From NCBI RefSeq assembly GCF_024198175.1, contig NZ_JAJVKV010000001.1, positions 372,001 to 436,000 on the forward strand: DNA of 64,000 nucleotides, written 5' to 3'. Shown in pieces: positions 8,652 through 16,919 of this stretch. Numbering within the stretch: position 1 is the first letter of the stretch; each line of letters begins with the position of its first letter. The translations under genes and the position numbers were made by a program. The stretch comes from Pyxidicoccus xibeiensis (GTDB taxonomy: Bacteria > Myxococcota > Myxococcia > Myxococcales > Myxococcaceae). The notes under the pieces were generated by a model that was not told the origin of the DNA, searched no databases, and saw nothing but the letters and a program-made list of their open reading frames with translations.

Positions 8652-10157
8652 TTGTCCTTCCTGCTCTACCCCTCACGGGAGCGCACCCTCTTCCACGACG
8701 GTGCGCCGCTGCTGTGGCAGCTCGGCCCCTATGTGGGGCTCTTCCAGCGGCCGGAGCTCGGGACGACGGGGGCCCTGCTCGCGCGGCGCGTGGACCCGGA
8801 CGGCACCGAGCACGACAACGTCCTCATCCACCAGCTCCCCACCGGCTCGACGGCCAGTGAGAGCGCGGCCACCGTCTTCCAGGAGGAGTGGCGGCTGGCC
8901 ACGCTCCTGTCACATCCCCACATCCTCCGCACGCTGGACACGTGGCTGGACGTACCGCCGGAGCCCGCGCGGGGAGCGCCCCGGCCCCTCTTCTTCCAGC
9001 TGGTCACCGAGTACGTCCCGGGCGAGACGCTCTCCACCGTGCTCGCCATGCTGGAGGCGAAGGGCGCGCGCATGCCCGTGCCCGTGGCGCTGTCCGTGGC
9101 CGCGCGCGTGGCGCAGGGGCTGCACGCCGCGCACGAGGCCCGCGACGCGGAGGGACGGCAGCTGGAGGTGCTGCACCGGGACGTCGCCCCCGCCCACGTG
9201 CTGCTGACGTACGACGGCGACGTGAAGCTGTCCGGCTTCGGCATCGCCTCCACCGCCGTGCGGCTGATGCACGGCCCCATCTTCAAGCACGTGGGCTCGC
9301 AGCCGCCGGAGACCCAGCGCAAGGGCCGCGTGCTGGGAGACCGGCGCGTGGACGTCTACGCGCTGGGGGTGACGCTCTACGAGGCACTCACCGGCGTGGA
9401 CCCGTTCCGCCGCCCGCTGGACTTCGACTCGCTGAAGGCCGCGCAGACCGGGGACGCGCCGCCGCCGAGCCGCCACCGGCCGGACCTGCCCGCCACCGTG
9501 GACTCGGTGGTGATGCGCGCCATGGCGCCCCGGCCCGAGGACCGCTACCCCACCGCCGCCGACTTCGCGCACGCCATGGAGGCACTGCGCTCCGCCTTCG
9601 GTCCGGGAGACGAGCGCGAGGAGCTGGCCGCGCTGCTGCGAGAGCTCTCTGGTGACGAGCGCATCCGCGCGCGGACGCACGTGCCCTCGCTGCCGGAGCT
9701 GCGGGCCCGGGCCGCCGCAGCCGCCGCGCTGGACGCGCTTCCGCCCGCGTCCGAGCAGGAGCCCGAGGCCGGGGCGACCTCTGCGAAGCCGACGCCGGGG
9801 ACGCGATTCATCCCGCACTCGCGGCTGCTGCTGCTCTGCGCGGGCGCCGTGCTGTTCCTCGTATCCGCCGTGGTGGCGCGCGTGGCGAAGTCGCGCGAGT
9901 CCTTCGTGGAGGAGGTCGCGCAGGTGGCCCGGAGCGGGCAGGCGCGCGCCGCCTCGTGCCTGTCGGGGGGCGCGCGCGAGCGGGTGCCCGTGCAGCTCGT
10001 CCTCGACGGACAGGGGCGGGCGGAGGCGAAGGTGGCAGGCCCGCTGGCCGGCACGGTGACGGCCCGCTGCATCGAGGAGGCACTGGCGACGCTGCCCTAC
10101 CCTCGCAAGCGCGGGCTGCTGCCCGTCACGGTGGAGGTGGCGACCGGCGGGCCGTGA
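8652..10157 (+). CDS. Degenerate Ser/Thr kinase (pseudokinase) with membrane helix and periplasmic tail
   Basis: 501 residues from a TTG start preceded by GCAGGAG at good spacing; no in-frame ATG fits. Residues 1-330 have the kinase fold: HPHILRTLD, the hinge region LVTEYVPGETLS, the loop LHRDVAPAHVLL (about 172-183) and the later VDVYALGVTLYEALTGVDPF. Key catalytic residues are altered: the beta-3 Lys position reads VLIHQ, the metal-binding Asn after HRD is His, and DFG reads GFG. It is probably inactive in phosphotransfer and may act as a scaffold or ligand sensor. A membrane helix follows (about 390-410, LLLLCAGAVLFLVSAVVARV), then a small periplasmic domain with SCLSGGARERVPVQL resembling the C-terminus of AgmX/TonB-like proteins. 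It is divergent from the YARHG gene and converges on the next minus-strand gene with 3 bases between them. Confidence 0.82.
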   Translation: MSFLLYPSRERTLFHDGAPLLWQLGPYVGLFQRPELGTTGALLARRVDPDGTEHDNVLIHQLPTGSTASESAATVFQEEWRLATLLSHPHILRTLDTWLDVPPEPARGAPRPLFFQLVTEYVPGETLSTVLAMLEAKGARMPVPVALSVAARVAQGLHAAHEARDAEGRQLEVLHRDVAPAHVLLTYDGDVKLSGFGIASTAVRLMHGPIFKHVGSQPPETQRKGRVLGDRRVDVYALGVTLYEALTGVDPFRRPLDFDSLKAAQTGDAPPPSRHRPDLPATVDSVVMRAMAPRPEDRYPTAADFAHAMEALRSAFGPGDEREELAALLRELSGDERIRARTHVPSLPELRARAAAAAALDALPPASEQEPEAGATSAKPTPGTRFIPHSRLLLLCAGAVLFLVSAVVARVAKSRESFVEEVAQVARSGQARAASCLSGGARERVPVQLVLDGQGRAEAKVAGPLAGTVTARCIEEALATLPYPRKRGLLPVTVEVATGGP

Positions 10158-10160
10158 GGC

Positions 10161-10544
10161 TCACGCCAGGCGCTCTCCCCGGCCGAAGGTTCCCGCGCCG
10201 AAGTAGGTGCCCACCAGGGAGCCCGACGTCCCCTCGTCCCTCCTCGCCACGGCGGGCGCCTTGGCTCCCGTGACGGCCTCCACCGCCTTCTTGAAGATGA
10301 GCGGCAGGGCCGCGCCGGTGATGAGGTACTGGCGCGCGGGGATGTCTCCCTCCCCCGCGAACCACAGGTACACGGCCACGCCCGCGCCGATAATCATCAG
10401 GCCGGTGACAATCCAGTAGGGCACGGACTTGATGAGCCGCTTGTAGCGCTCGGTCGCCAGGTGCTCTCGCAGGCTGTACCAGTGCAGCAGTTCCTGGAGC
10501 GCGCTGCCCAGCGCTCCGATGAGGATGATTTCCACGGCGCTCAT
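10161..10544 (-). CDS. Small membrane protein, last gene of EAD1-trypsin locus
   Basis: 127 residues. Three hydrophobic stretches: near the N-terminus (EIILIGALGSALQELL), about 43-62 (YWIVTGLMIIGAGVAVYLWF) and about 72-85 (YLITGAALPLIF). The tail is Ala/Gly-rich and probably cytoplasmic. No enzyme motif. It follows the large membrane/coiled-coil gene by 90 bases on the same strand, so it probably forms part of the same unit, possibly as a membrane pore or anchor. That role is inferred from context; the family is not one I can name. Confidence 0.75.
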   Translation of the reverse strand: MSAVEIILIGALGSALQELLHWYSLREHLATERYKRLIKSVPYWIVTGLMIIGAGVAVYLWFAGEGDIPARQYLITGAALPLIFKKAVEAVTGAKAPAVARRDEGTSGSLVGTYFGAGTFGRGERLA

Positions 10545-10634
10545 GAAGGTCTCCCGGTCTCCAGGTGGCTGGAGCGGGCCGCCCGCGGATGTGACGCGGG
10601 CGCTGTCAGGACGGGGGAGCGAGCAGGCCAGGGC

Positions 10635-13193
10635 TCAGGTGCCGCTGGAGGGCGTGCCCTGCTTCTCCACCCGGGTGAGCAGGCCGGTGAGCCCCTCGAA
10701 GGTGGCGTTGCCCACCTGGTGCAGGCCGAAGCCCCAGAGGAAGGCCGTCATCCCCGCGCCGAAGCCGCCCCACGTCGGTGAGAAGACGTTGAGGAGCTGG
10801 AGGCCCAGCGCCACCGCGACGCTGGTGAGCAGCAGCAGCATGACCAGCTCCACCAGCCACATGTGGCGCGCGGCCGGCAGCGGCATCCCCTCCAGCTCGC
10901 CCAGCACGGGCGCCGCCAGGGGTGAGTCCGGGAGCGAGGGGATGCTGCCGCCCGTGGGGGTGCTGGGCGCGGGCTCCGCCGGTACCCTGATGCCTTCCGT
11001 GTGCTGGGCGAGGAACTCCATCGTGGCGGCGGCGGTCTGCGGCTGGCTCGGGTAGCTCTGGAGGGCCGCTCGCGCCCGCTCGTACCGTCGCGTCACCTCG
11101 GCAAGGGACTCGACTTCCAGCGCCGCCAGCGCGTCGTCCAGCAGGGAGCGGATGGCGTCCAGCTCCTTGAGCTGGTGCGGCTGCGGCGTCCCGGTCCGCG
11201 CGGTCTGCACCTCGGTCCGCAGTTGGAGGAGGCGCTGGCGCAGCCAGGCCGTCTGGCTCCGCTCGAGCGCATCCCGTGCCTCGCCGTACTTCCTCGCCGC
11301 CTCGTGCGGAGCCTCCGCCCCGAGCGCCTCCAGCGCCTCGCCCAGCTTCGCGTCGACGCCGTCCAGCGCGGTGCGCTGCTCGTCCGTGGTGGCCGCCTTG
11401 CGCTCCGCCTGCACCTCGGTGCGCAGCTCCTTGATGAGCCGGCGCACGTAGATGGCGTGAGCGCCCTGGTACAGGCGGAAGGCCTCGTCCACGCTGGTGC
11501 CCGCGCGCGCCCGGGCCTGGCGCAGCCGCTCCTTGAGGTCCGTGGTGAGCTCCTTCCACTCGTCCGTGGAGAAGCCGCGAGGCCGTGGGCCCGCGATGGC
11601 CGTGGCCAGCTCCTCGCACAGGATGTCGAAGTAGGAGCTCCGGGCCACGTCCACCTGGCCGCGCGCCGTCGCCACGTCCTGCTGCGCGAGCCCGTCGAGG
11701 AAGCCCTGGAGCAGGGGCAGCAGCTCGTGCTTGAGGCGGAAGCCCAGGGCGTCATCCTCACCGCGCTGCTTCGCCAGCGCGCGCGCCTGCGCCTGGATGT
11801 CCTGGAGCCGCGCCTTCAGCCCGGCCCGCGCCAGCCCGACGACGTCCAGCTCGCGCACCGCCTTGAGCCGCTCGTCGAGCTGCTCCGTTGGAGTGGCCTC
11901 GCTGCGCAGGGCCTTGTCCACCTCGGCGAGCAGCCGGGTGGCCTCCTCCGACTGCACATCCTTCGGCAGCGCCTGGAACTTCCGGTGGACGTCGCACCAC
12001 GCCTCGTAGAGCCGCAGCCGCGGCTCCACCGCCGCCAGCTCCGCGTCTCCCACGCGAATGCCGCGCACCGGCCTGCGAATCTCCGACACCAGCGTGTCAA
12101 TCTGCCGGCGCACCACGAGGCCCAGCTCCTTCGCCTCCGCGCCCTTGCCCGCCATGAGCGCCTGGGCCCGCTCACGCAGGGCCAGCGCCCGATGCAGCCG
12201 CTGCGCCCGGGGACGGATGCGCTGCGTGTACAGCCGCACCGCGTACGACGACAGCGCCCCCATGGCGATGAGCATCGCGCCCCACAGCCACGGCGTGCGC
12301 ACCCAGACGGTGAAGGCCTGCTCCACCGGGGCCCCCGAGGGCACCGCCAGCCGCACCGTGCCGGTGTACTCGCCCGGCCCGTCCAGCCCCCGCAGCCGCA
12401 GCACCACCGCGCCGCTGCCATGGGCCTCCACCGGGATGCCCCCGTCGAGCGTAATCGCCTCCAGGCTGCCGCCGCCCGGTAGCGCGCGCTCCAGCTCGAA
12501 GTGCGCGCCCTCGTACTGGGGCTGGATGAGGGCCGCCCCCAGGTCCGGCGCCTTGCGCTGGAGCTGGAGCAGCTGGGGCGCGGACAGCCGGCCGCCCACG
12601 CCCGCCGTCTCCTTGAAGGGCAGCCTCACGGTGGCGTCCACGGGACTCCAGCCCCAGCCCGACGAGGCCACCGCCGGGGACGTGGCGACGAACTGCACCG
12701 CGGGCACCGCCTGCACGCGCGTGACGGTGAGGGACACCGTCTCCCGCCCGCCCGCGTGCACCAGCACCACCAGCCCCGTGTAGTCCCCGGCCGCCGGCAG
12801 CTTCCCGGACACCTCGAGGTGCAGCGGCTGGCGCGTGGAGATGGGCGCGGTGGCACCGCCTTCGGTCGTCCCTCGCAGCGTCGTCACCAGCGGCACCTGC
12901 ACGCCGTCCTGGGACTGGAGCGGGTCCACCAGCACCGTCACCCCGCCGGGCAGCGCGTCCTCCACGCCACCGTCCGGCCCGGCCCCGGGCAGCAGGTCCA
13001 CGCGCAGCTCGCGCTGGAAGTCCTCCGACGGCGTGCGCAGCTTCACCTCGTTGCTGGCGGTGGCGCCGGCCACGCGCAGCCGAGGCTGGGCCCGGGCGGC
13101 CTCCCACGGCGCGGTGAGCAGCACGGCCAGGGCCAGGCTCGCGAGGCCCGCGCCACGACGAAGGACGGCGGAACGGGAGGAAGCGGGGTTCAT
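10635..13193 (-). CDS. Large membrane protein with exported beta domains and cytoplasmic coiled coil
   Basis: 852 residues from MNPASSRSAV. A signal peptide (LASLALAVLLTAPWEAARA) leads into about 260 residues of predicted beta-sandwich domains with repeated YTG(L/T)V strands (DYTGLVVLV, EYTGTVRLA). A membrane helix follows near 295-315 (LWGAMLIAMGALSSYAVRLY), then about 400 residues of charged, heptad-like helices (coiled coil). Two more helices near the end (WLVELVMLLLLTSVAVALGL and GGFGAGMTAFLWGFGLH) complete the protein. It begins 43 bases after the EAD1-trypsin gene. The layout suggests an outside sensor joined to a long cytoplasmic helical signalling part. No family is recognised with certainty. 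Confidence 0.78.
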   Translation of the reverse strand: MNPASSRSAVLRRGAGLASLALAVLLTAPWEAARAQPRLRVAGATASNEVKLRTPSEDFQRELRVDLLPGAGPDGGVEDALPGGVTVLVDPLQSQDGVQVPLVTTLRGTTEGGATAPISTRQPLHLEVSGKLPAAGDYTGLVVLVHAGGRETVSLTVTRVQAVPAVQFVATSPAVASSGWGWSPVDATVRLPFKETAGVGGRLSAPQLLQLQRKAPDLGAALIQPQYEGAHFELERALPGGGSLEAITLDGGIPVEAHGSGAVVLRLRGLDGPGEYTGTVRLAVPSGAPVEQAFTVWVRTPWLWGAMLIAMGALSSYAVRLYTQRIRPRAQRLHRALALRERAQALMAGKGAEAKELGLVVRRQIDTLVSEIRRPVRGIRVGDAELAAVEPRLRLYEAWCDVHRKFQALPKDVQSEEATRLLAEVDKALRSEATPTEQLDERLKAVRELDVVGLARAGLKARLQDIQAQARALAKQRGEDDALGFRLKHELLPLLQGFLDGLAQQDVATARGQVDVARSSYFDILCEELATAIAGPRPRGFSTDEWKELTTDLKERLRQARARAGTSVDEAFRLYQGAHAIYVRRLIKELRTEVQAERKAATTDEQRTALDGVDAKLGEALEALGAEAPHEAARKYGEARDALERSQTAWLRQRLLQLRTEVQTARTGTPQPHQLKELDAIRSLLDDALAALEVESLAEVTRRYERARAALQSYPSQPQTAAATMEFLAQHTEGIRVPAEPAPSTPTGGSIPSLPDSPLAAPVLGELEGMPLPAARHMWLVELVMLLLLTSVAVALGLQLLNVFSPTWGGFGAGMTAFLWGFGLHQVGNATFEGLTGLLTRVEKQGTPSSGT

Positions 13194-13236
13194 CCACCGA
13201 CGATAACAGGCACGCCCCACGGCTCCAGTTAGCGCC

Positions 13237-14274
13237 TCACGTCCAGCCCAGCAGGGCCAGCATCTGCCGGGACAGGCTGGCGCGGATGGTGTCGGTGGGG
13301 ATGCCCTCGTTGTGGCCCCGCGAGGACGGCATGCGCGGGCCGCCGCTGTGGTGCAGCGCGGCCAGCCGCAGGTCCTGGGTGAAGCAGGGCGCGCCGGAGG
13401 AGCCCGGCCCCGTGCAGGCCCGGTACGTCACGCGCGTGCGCGCCGGGTTGACGCCCAGGAACTCGTCGAGCGCGACGCTCATGGGCCGGCCCTCCGGGTG
13501 CTGGACGATGAGCACGAGGCTGCCGGGCGAGAAGGGCGCGTGCGTCTCGGGCAGCTCCAGCCAGCCTCGGGGCTCGCCGTCCACCAGGGCCTCGCCAGGC
13601 GCCGCTTCCACCTGGAGGAAGGCGTAGTCCAGCTCGTTCACGTTGGCGTCGCGCGGCCGGGGGTGCATCAGGTCCGCGGGGCTGTAGGGGCTGTGCGCCA
13701 GACATTTCGTCACCCGGTACACCGTGCCCGGCTGGAGCAGCGTCCGGTCCGGCAGCACCTTGTGGTCGAAGCGCACGCGCAGCGACTCCAGCAGCTTGTT
13801 CTCGATGACGTGGAAGTTGGTGAGGACGACATTCGGGGCGACGAGGAAGCCGGTGCCCAGGGACGCGCCCACCTGGGGCTCCACGCGGCACACCTGTCGT
13901 TCGATGGACGCCAGGCGCCTGCGCCACGCGTCCGGCCCGCCGCCGTCGTCCCGCTTCGGGCCGAAGATGCGCTCCAGGCTGCCGCGCGGGATGCTGCGCT
14001 GGACGGACGCGAGGTACGCCAGCACGAAGCGGTGCAGCCGGGGGTGGCGGGGCAGGGCCTCATGGGCGCCCTTCACCAGCTCGCGAATCCACCCCTCCGC
14101 CTCGGCCCGGCGGACGAGGGCGAAGACGCGCTCGCGGGCCGTGCCGGAGGGAACCAGCGGCTCCAGCTCGCGTTGACGGGTGGACACCACCACCCGGCGC
14201 AGGTCCTCGGCCGAGGGGAAGGCGCTGGTCAGCACCTTCAGCAGCTCGTCTCTCTCCGCGCCGTCGAGCTCCAT
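13237..14274 (-). CDS. EAD1 domain-trypsin-like serine protease (cytoplasmic)
   Basis: 345 residues. Residues 1-85 fit effector-associated domain 1 (EAD1): an opening LDGAERDELLKVLTSAFPS, then the ELEPLV region and the ARERVFALVRRAEAEGWI region. EAD1 is a small helical adaptor described in bacterial conflict systems with caspase, trypsin or TIR effectors. The C-terminal 200 residues form a trypsin/HtrA-like fold with His155 (VLTNFHVIEN), Asp216 (NELDYAFL) and Ser293 (GPGSSGAPCF). There is no signal peptide, so it should act in the cytoplasm. Start: the frame is open to 14361, but the domain begins at MELDGAE and GGGTGAC precedes it. It is first in a three-gene unit with two membrane proteins. 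The target protein and the EAD1 partner are not visible in this window. Confidence 0.85.
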   Translation of the reverse strand: MELDGAERDELLKVLTSAFPSAEDLRRVVVSTRQRELEPLVPSGTARERVFALVRRAEAEGWIRELVKGAHEALPRHPRLHRFVLAYLASVQRSIPRGSLERIFGPKRDDGGGPDAWRRRLASIERQVCRVEPQVGASLGTGFLVAPNVVLTNFHVIENKLLESLRVRFDHKVLPDRTLLQPGTVYRVTKCLAHSPYSPADLMHPRPRDANVNELDYAFLQVEAAPGEALVDGEPRGWLELPETHAPFSPGSLVLIVQHPEGRPMSVALDEFLGVNPARTRVTYRACTGPGSSGAPCFTQDLRLAALHHSGGPRMPSSRGHNEGIPTDTIRASLSRQMLALLGWT

Positions 14275-14477
14275 GGTGTCACCCGCAATGAAGCCACCCA
14301 CGAGACGGGCCGGCCTCGCGACGCACGCCAAAACCTCCCGCGTCCGGCGGGGGATTCCCATCGGACCCCGGGGCCTGCCCTCGATTCACGAACCCGGACG
14401 ACGCCGAATGGACATTTAATCCTCGGCATCTGTTCGCGGCAGTGGCCCCGAGGGCAGGAGTACGGCGGGACACCGGT

Positions 14478-16919
14478 TCAGCGCACCGCCCATATCGTGG
14501 GAGGTACGTAGGAAACGAGGTCCGGGCGAGAGAGGACCTTCAGCGACGAGGCCCCACCCCGCAGCGTGCCTGCCAGCGTGGGGATGACGCGCAAGCGCGC
14601 CTGGAAGGGCTCGCCCGCGCCCCGGGGTGGGAGCTGCAGCGTGACGGCGCCGTCCTCGGAGTCCCAGGACGTCACCTTGCCCTCCGCCACCAGCGCATCC
14701 AGGCTGGCCGGGTCCACCTGCACGCCCGCGGGCAGCCCGTGCCGCAGCTCCAGCGCGAGGCCGGAGGGGGTGGACGCCTGCAGCACCACCTCCGCCGGCT
14801 GTCCCACCTTCGCCTCCGTGGGGCCCGTCACCGCCAGCTCCAGCCCGCCCTGCGACTCGGCCTTCCACGGCACCGCCGCGGCCAGCGCCAGCGAGAAGCC
14901 CAGCCCTGGCACGGCGGGCTCCGCGCGCACCGTCCACGTGTGCGCCCCGCCCGAGCCCGCGGCCGGAGCCTCCAGCGCCAGCAGCTCGCGCAGCGCCTTC
15001 GCGTCGAAGGTGCCCTCGGTGACGACCTGGCCGTCGCGCTCCAGCACCACGCGGACGCTGGCGGGCAGCGGCTCCCGGAAGAGGGCCACCACCGCCCGCA
15101 GCGCCAGGCGGTTGGCGCGCCCGCTGCCCCAGCCCGAGGCCGGCTGGTAGCCCGCGAGCAGCGAGGCGCCCAGGTCCGCCAGCGGCGCCTGCGCGTCACC
15201 CTCCAGCGCCAGCACCGCCAGCGCGGTGGCCTCCGCCTCCGAGGGCGTGCTGCCGCTGGCGTCCACCACGCCGGCCTCTACCGGCAGGTACGCCGCGCCC
15301 GCCTCGCGCGACTTCACCGCGCCGCGCACCTGGGCGCGCAGGTCGTCGCGCAGCGTGCCCGTCACCGCGCCGCTCGCCACCAGCGCCGCCGCGGTGTAGC
15401 CGTCCGTCACGTGCGAGCGGTTGCGCTCCAGCGCCCCCGTGGCCCGCGCGGAGAAGAGGGCCGCCCGGCGCTTGCCCTCCGGCGTGCCCACCGCCGCGTT
15501 CACCGCCTGCGTGCAGTCCGCGGTGGCCACCAGCAGCCGCTGCAGCGTCCAGCCGTCTCCGCCCTGGCAGGTGCCGTCCGGCAGCTGCGCCGCCGCCACC
15601 GTCGCGGCCAGGCGCTCGCCCAGGCGGGCCAGCACGGGGTTGTTCGGGTGCGCCAGCGCGCCCTCCGCCAGCAGCGCCGCCGTGGCCACGTCCGGCGCCC
15701 GGCCCGCGCGCAGCGCGCGCTGCGTGGCCTGGGAGAGCGCGGTGCGCACCGCCTCCACGTCCACGCCGCCCTCCACCGGCTGGGGCGCCGCCTCGCGCCG
15801 CTTCGCCGAGGTGAGCGTCTTCAGCGCCTCCGCCGACTGCGTCTCTCCCAGCGCGGCCAGCAGCTCCGACGCGCGGCCGGCGAGCAGCAGCGCGTAGGCC
15901 ACGTCCCCCGTGCCCTCTCGCGCGCCCGCGGAGGTCAGCTCCGAGCGCAGCACGCCCAGCGCCCCGGGGTACACGAGCAGCCGCACGCGCTCACTGCCCG
16001 GCTGCGCATCCACAGGACCGGTCAGGGACAGCGAGCGGGGCGCCGCCAGCGTGCCCCCGCGCGACTGGGCCACCGGCCGCCCGGTGGGCCACACGTCGAA
16101 GTCCCGCACCACCGCGTCCGCGCTGCCCAGCGTCGCGCGCACGGCCACCGGACCCGGCCCCTCCACCTTCACCGTCACGTACTCCACCACGCTGCCCCGC
16201 GCGGGCACCCGCACCGTGCGGCTGCCGCCCTCCACGGTGGCGCCCTGGGCCTCCACCTTCAGCGCCGTCTCCACGGCGGACTCCGTCGTGTTCACCACCT
16301 GCACCGGCAGCCGCGCCGAGTCCCCCGCGCGCAGGAAGGGCGGCAGCACCGGGTCCACGTAGGTGGGCAGCGTGCCCGCGAAGCCCGTCACCGCGCCCGC
16401 CTGCGCTCCCGAGCGCGAGTGCGCCAGCGCCAGCACCCGCCACCGGGTGAGCCGGTCCGGCACGCGCACCGGCACCGTCGCCGCGCCCGACGCGTCCGTC
16501 ACCACCAGCGGCTCGAAGAGGAACGTCTCCGGGAACCAGGACCGGCTCGGCGCCGCCTCCCTTGCCGCGTCAGCGTTGCTATCGACCTCCGCGCCTCCAC
16601 CGCCCCGGCCCTTCTTGAGCGTGGAGCGCAGGCGTGGCGCCTCCATGCCCCCGCTCCCACCCTCCATCCCCGGGGCCATTGCGGCCGTCGGGGCCGGCAC
16701 CGCGTCCATCTCCGCCTGGGCGTCCGCCGACCCGACGCTGTCGTCGCCGAAGTTCTTCAACGACTTGCGCATCAGCTGGGGCTCCGACTCCCCCGCCAGC
16801 GCACTCGCCGACGCGCCGAAGGCGGACCGGGCAGTGTCGCCCGCGAACAACATCAAGAAGGCCAGGAGGAAGAACCCTGACAGGAGGCCCACGACACCCG
16901 CGATGATTGTGCGCTTCAT
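14478..16919 (-). CDS. Alpha-2-macroglobulin-like protein, C-terminal half
   Basis: 813 residues. An N-terminal membrane anchor or signal (TIIAGVVGLLSGFFLLAFLML) precedes a low-complexity segment and the A2M signature domain (about 125-180: SWFPETFLFEPLVVTD, then RVPDRLTRWRVLALAHS). A helical toroid region follows (about 330-640), then beta domains. The thioester motif CxEQ of protease-trapping macroglobulins is not present: the Cys residues lie in GTCQGGDG and TADCTQA. It overlaps the upstream gene by ATGA, and together the two genes cover the parts of one bacterial macroglobulin. Its likely place is the periplasm, held at the inner membrane. A protease-inhibitor role is possible but without covalent trapping. 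Confidence 0.85.
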   Translation of the reverse strand: MKRTIIAGVVGLLSGFFLLAFLMLFAGDTARSAFGASASALAGESEPQLMRKSLKNFGDDSVGSADAQAEMDAVPAPTAAMAPGMEGGSGGMEAPRLRSTLKKGRGGGGAEVDSNADAAREAAPSRSWFPETFLFEPLVVTDASGAATVPVRVPDRLTRWRVLALAHSRSGAQAGAVTGFAGTLPTYVDPVLPPFLRAGDSARLPVQVVNTTESAVETALKVEAQGATVEGGSRTVRVPARGSVVEYVTVKVEGPGPVAVRATLGSADAVVRDFDVWPTGRPVAQSRGGTLAAPRSLSLTGPVDAQPGSERVRLLVYPGALGVLRSELTSAGAREGTGDVAYALLLAGRASELLAALGETQSAEALKTLTSAKRREAAPQPVEGGVDVEAVRTALSQATQRALRAGRAPDVATAALLAEGALAHPNNPVLARLGERLAATVAAAQLPDGTCQGGDGWTLQRLLVATADCTQAVNAAVGTPEGKRRAALFSARATGALERNRSHVTDGYTAAALVASGAVTGTLRDDLRAQVRGAVKSREAGAAYLPVEAGVVDASGSTPSEAEATALAVLALEGDAQAPLADLGASLLAGYQPASGWGSGRANRLALRAVVALFREPLPASVRVVLERDGQVVTEGTFDAKALRELLALEAPAAGSGGAHTWTVRAEPAVPGLGFSLALAAAVPWKAESQGGLELAVTGPTEAKVGQPAEVVLQASTPSGLALELRHGLPAGVQVDPASLDALVAEGKVTSWDSEDGAVTLQLPPRGAGEPFQARLRVIPTLAGTLRGGASSLKVLSRPDLVSYVPPTIWAVR

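Noticed and set aside
15541..15600. Search for a thioester (CxEQ) in the macroglobulin C-terminal half
   Set aside because: Cys residues occur only in GTCQGGDG and TADCTQA contexts; no Gln-after-Glu pattern.
14442..16880. Long plus-strand frame over the macroglobulin gene
   Set aside because: Composition is that of an antisense shadow; the minus strand encodes recognisable A2M domains.
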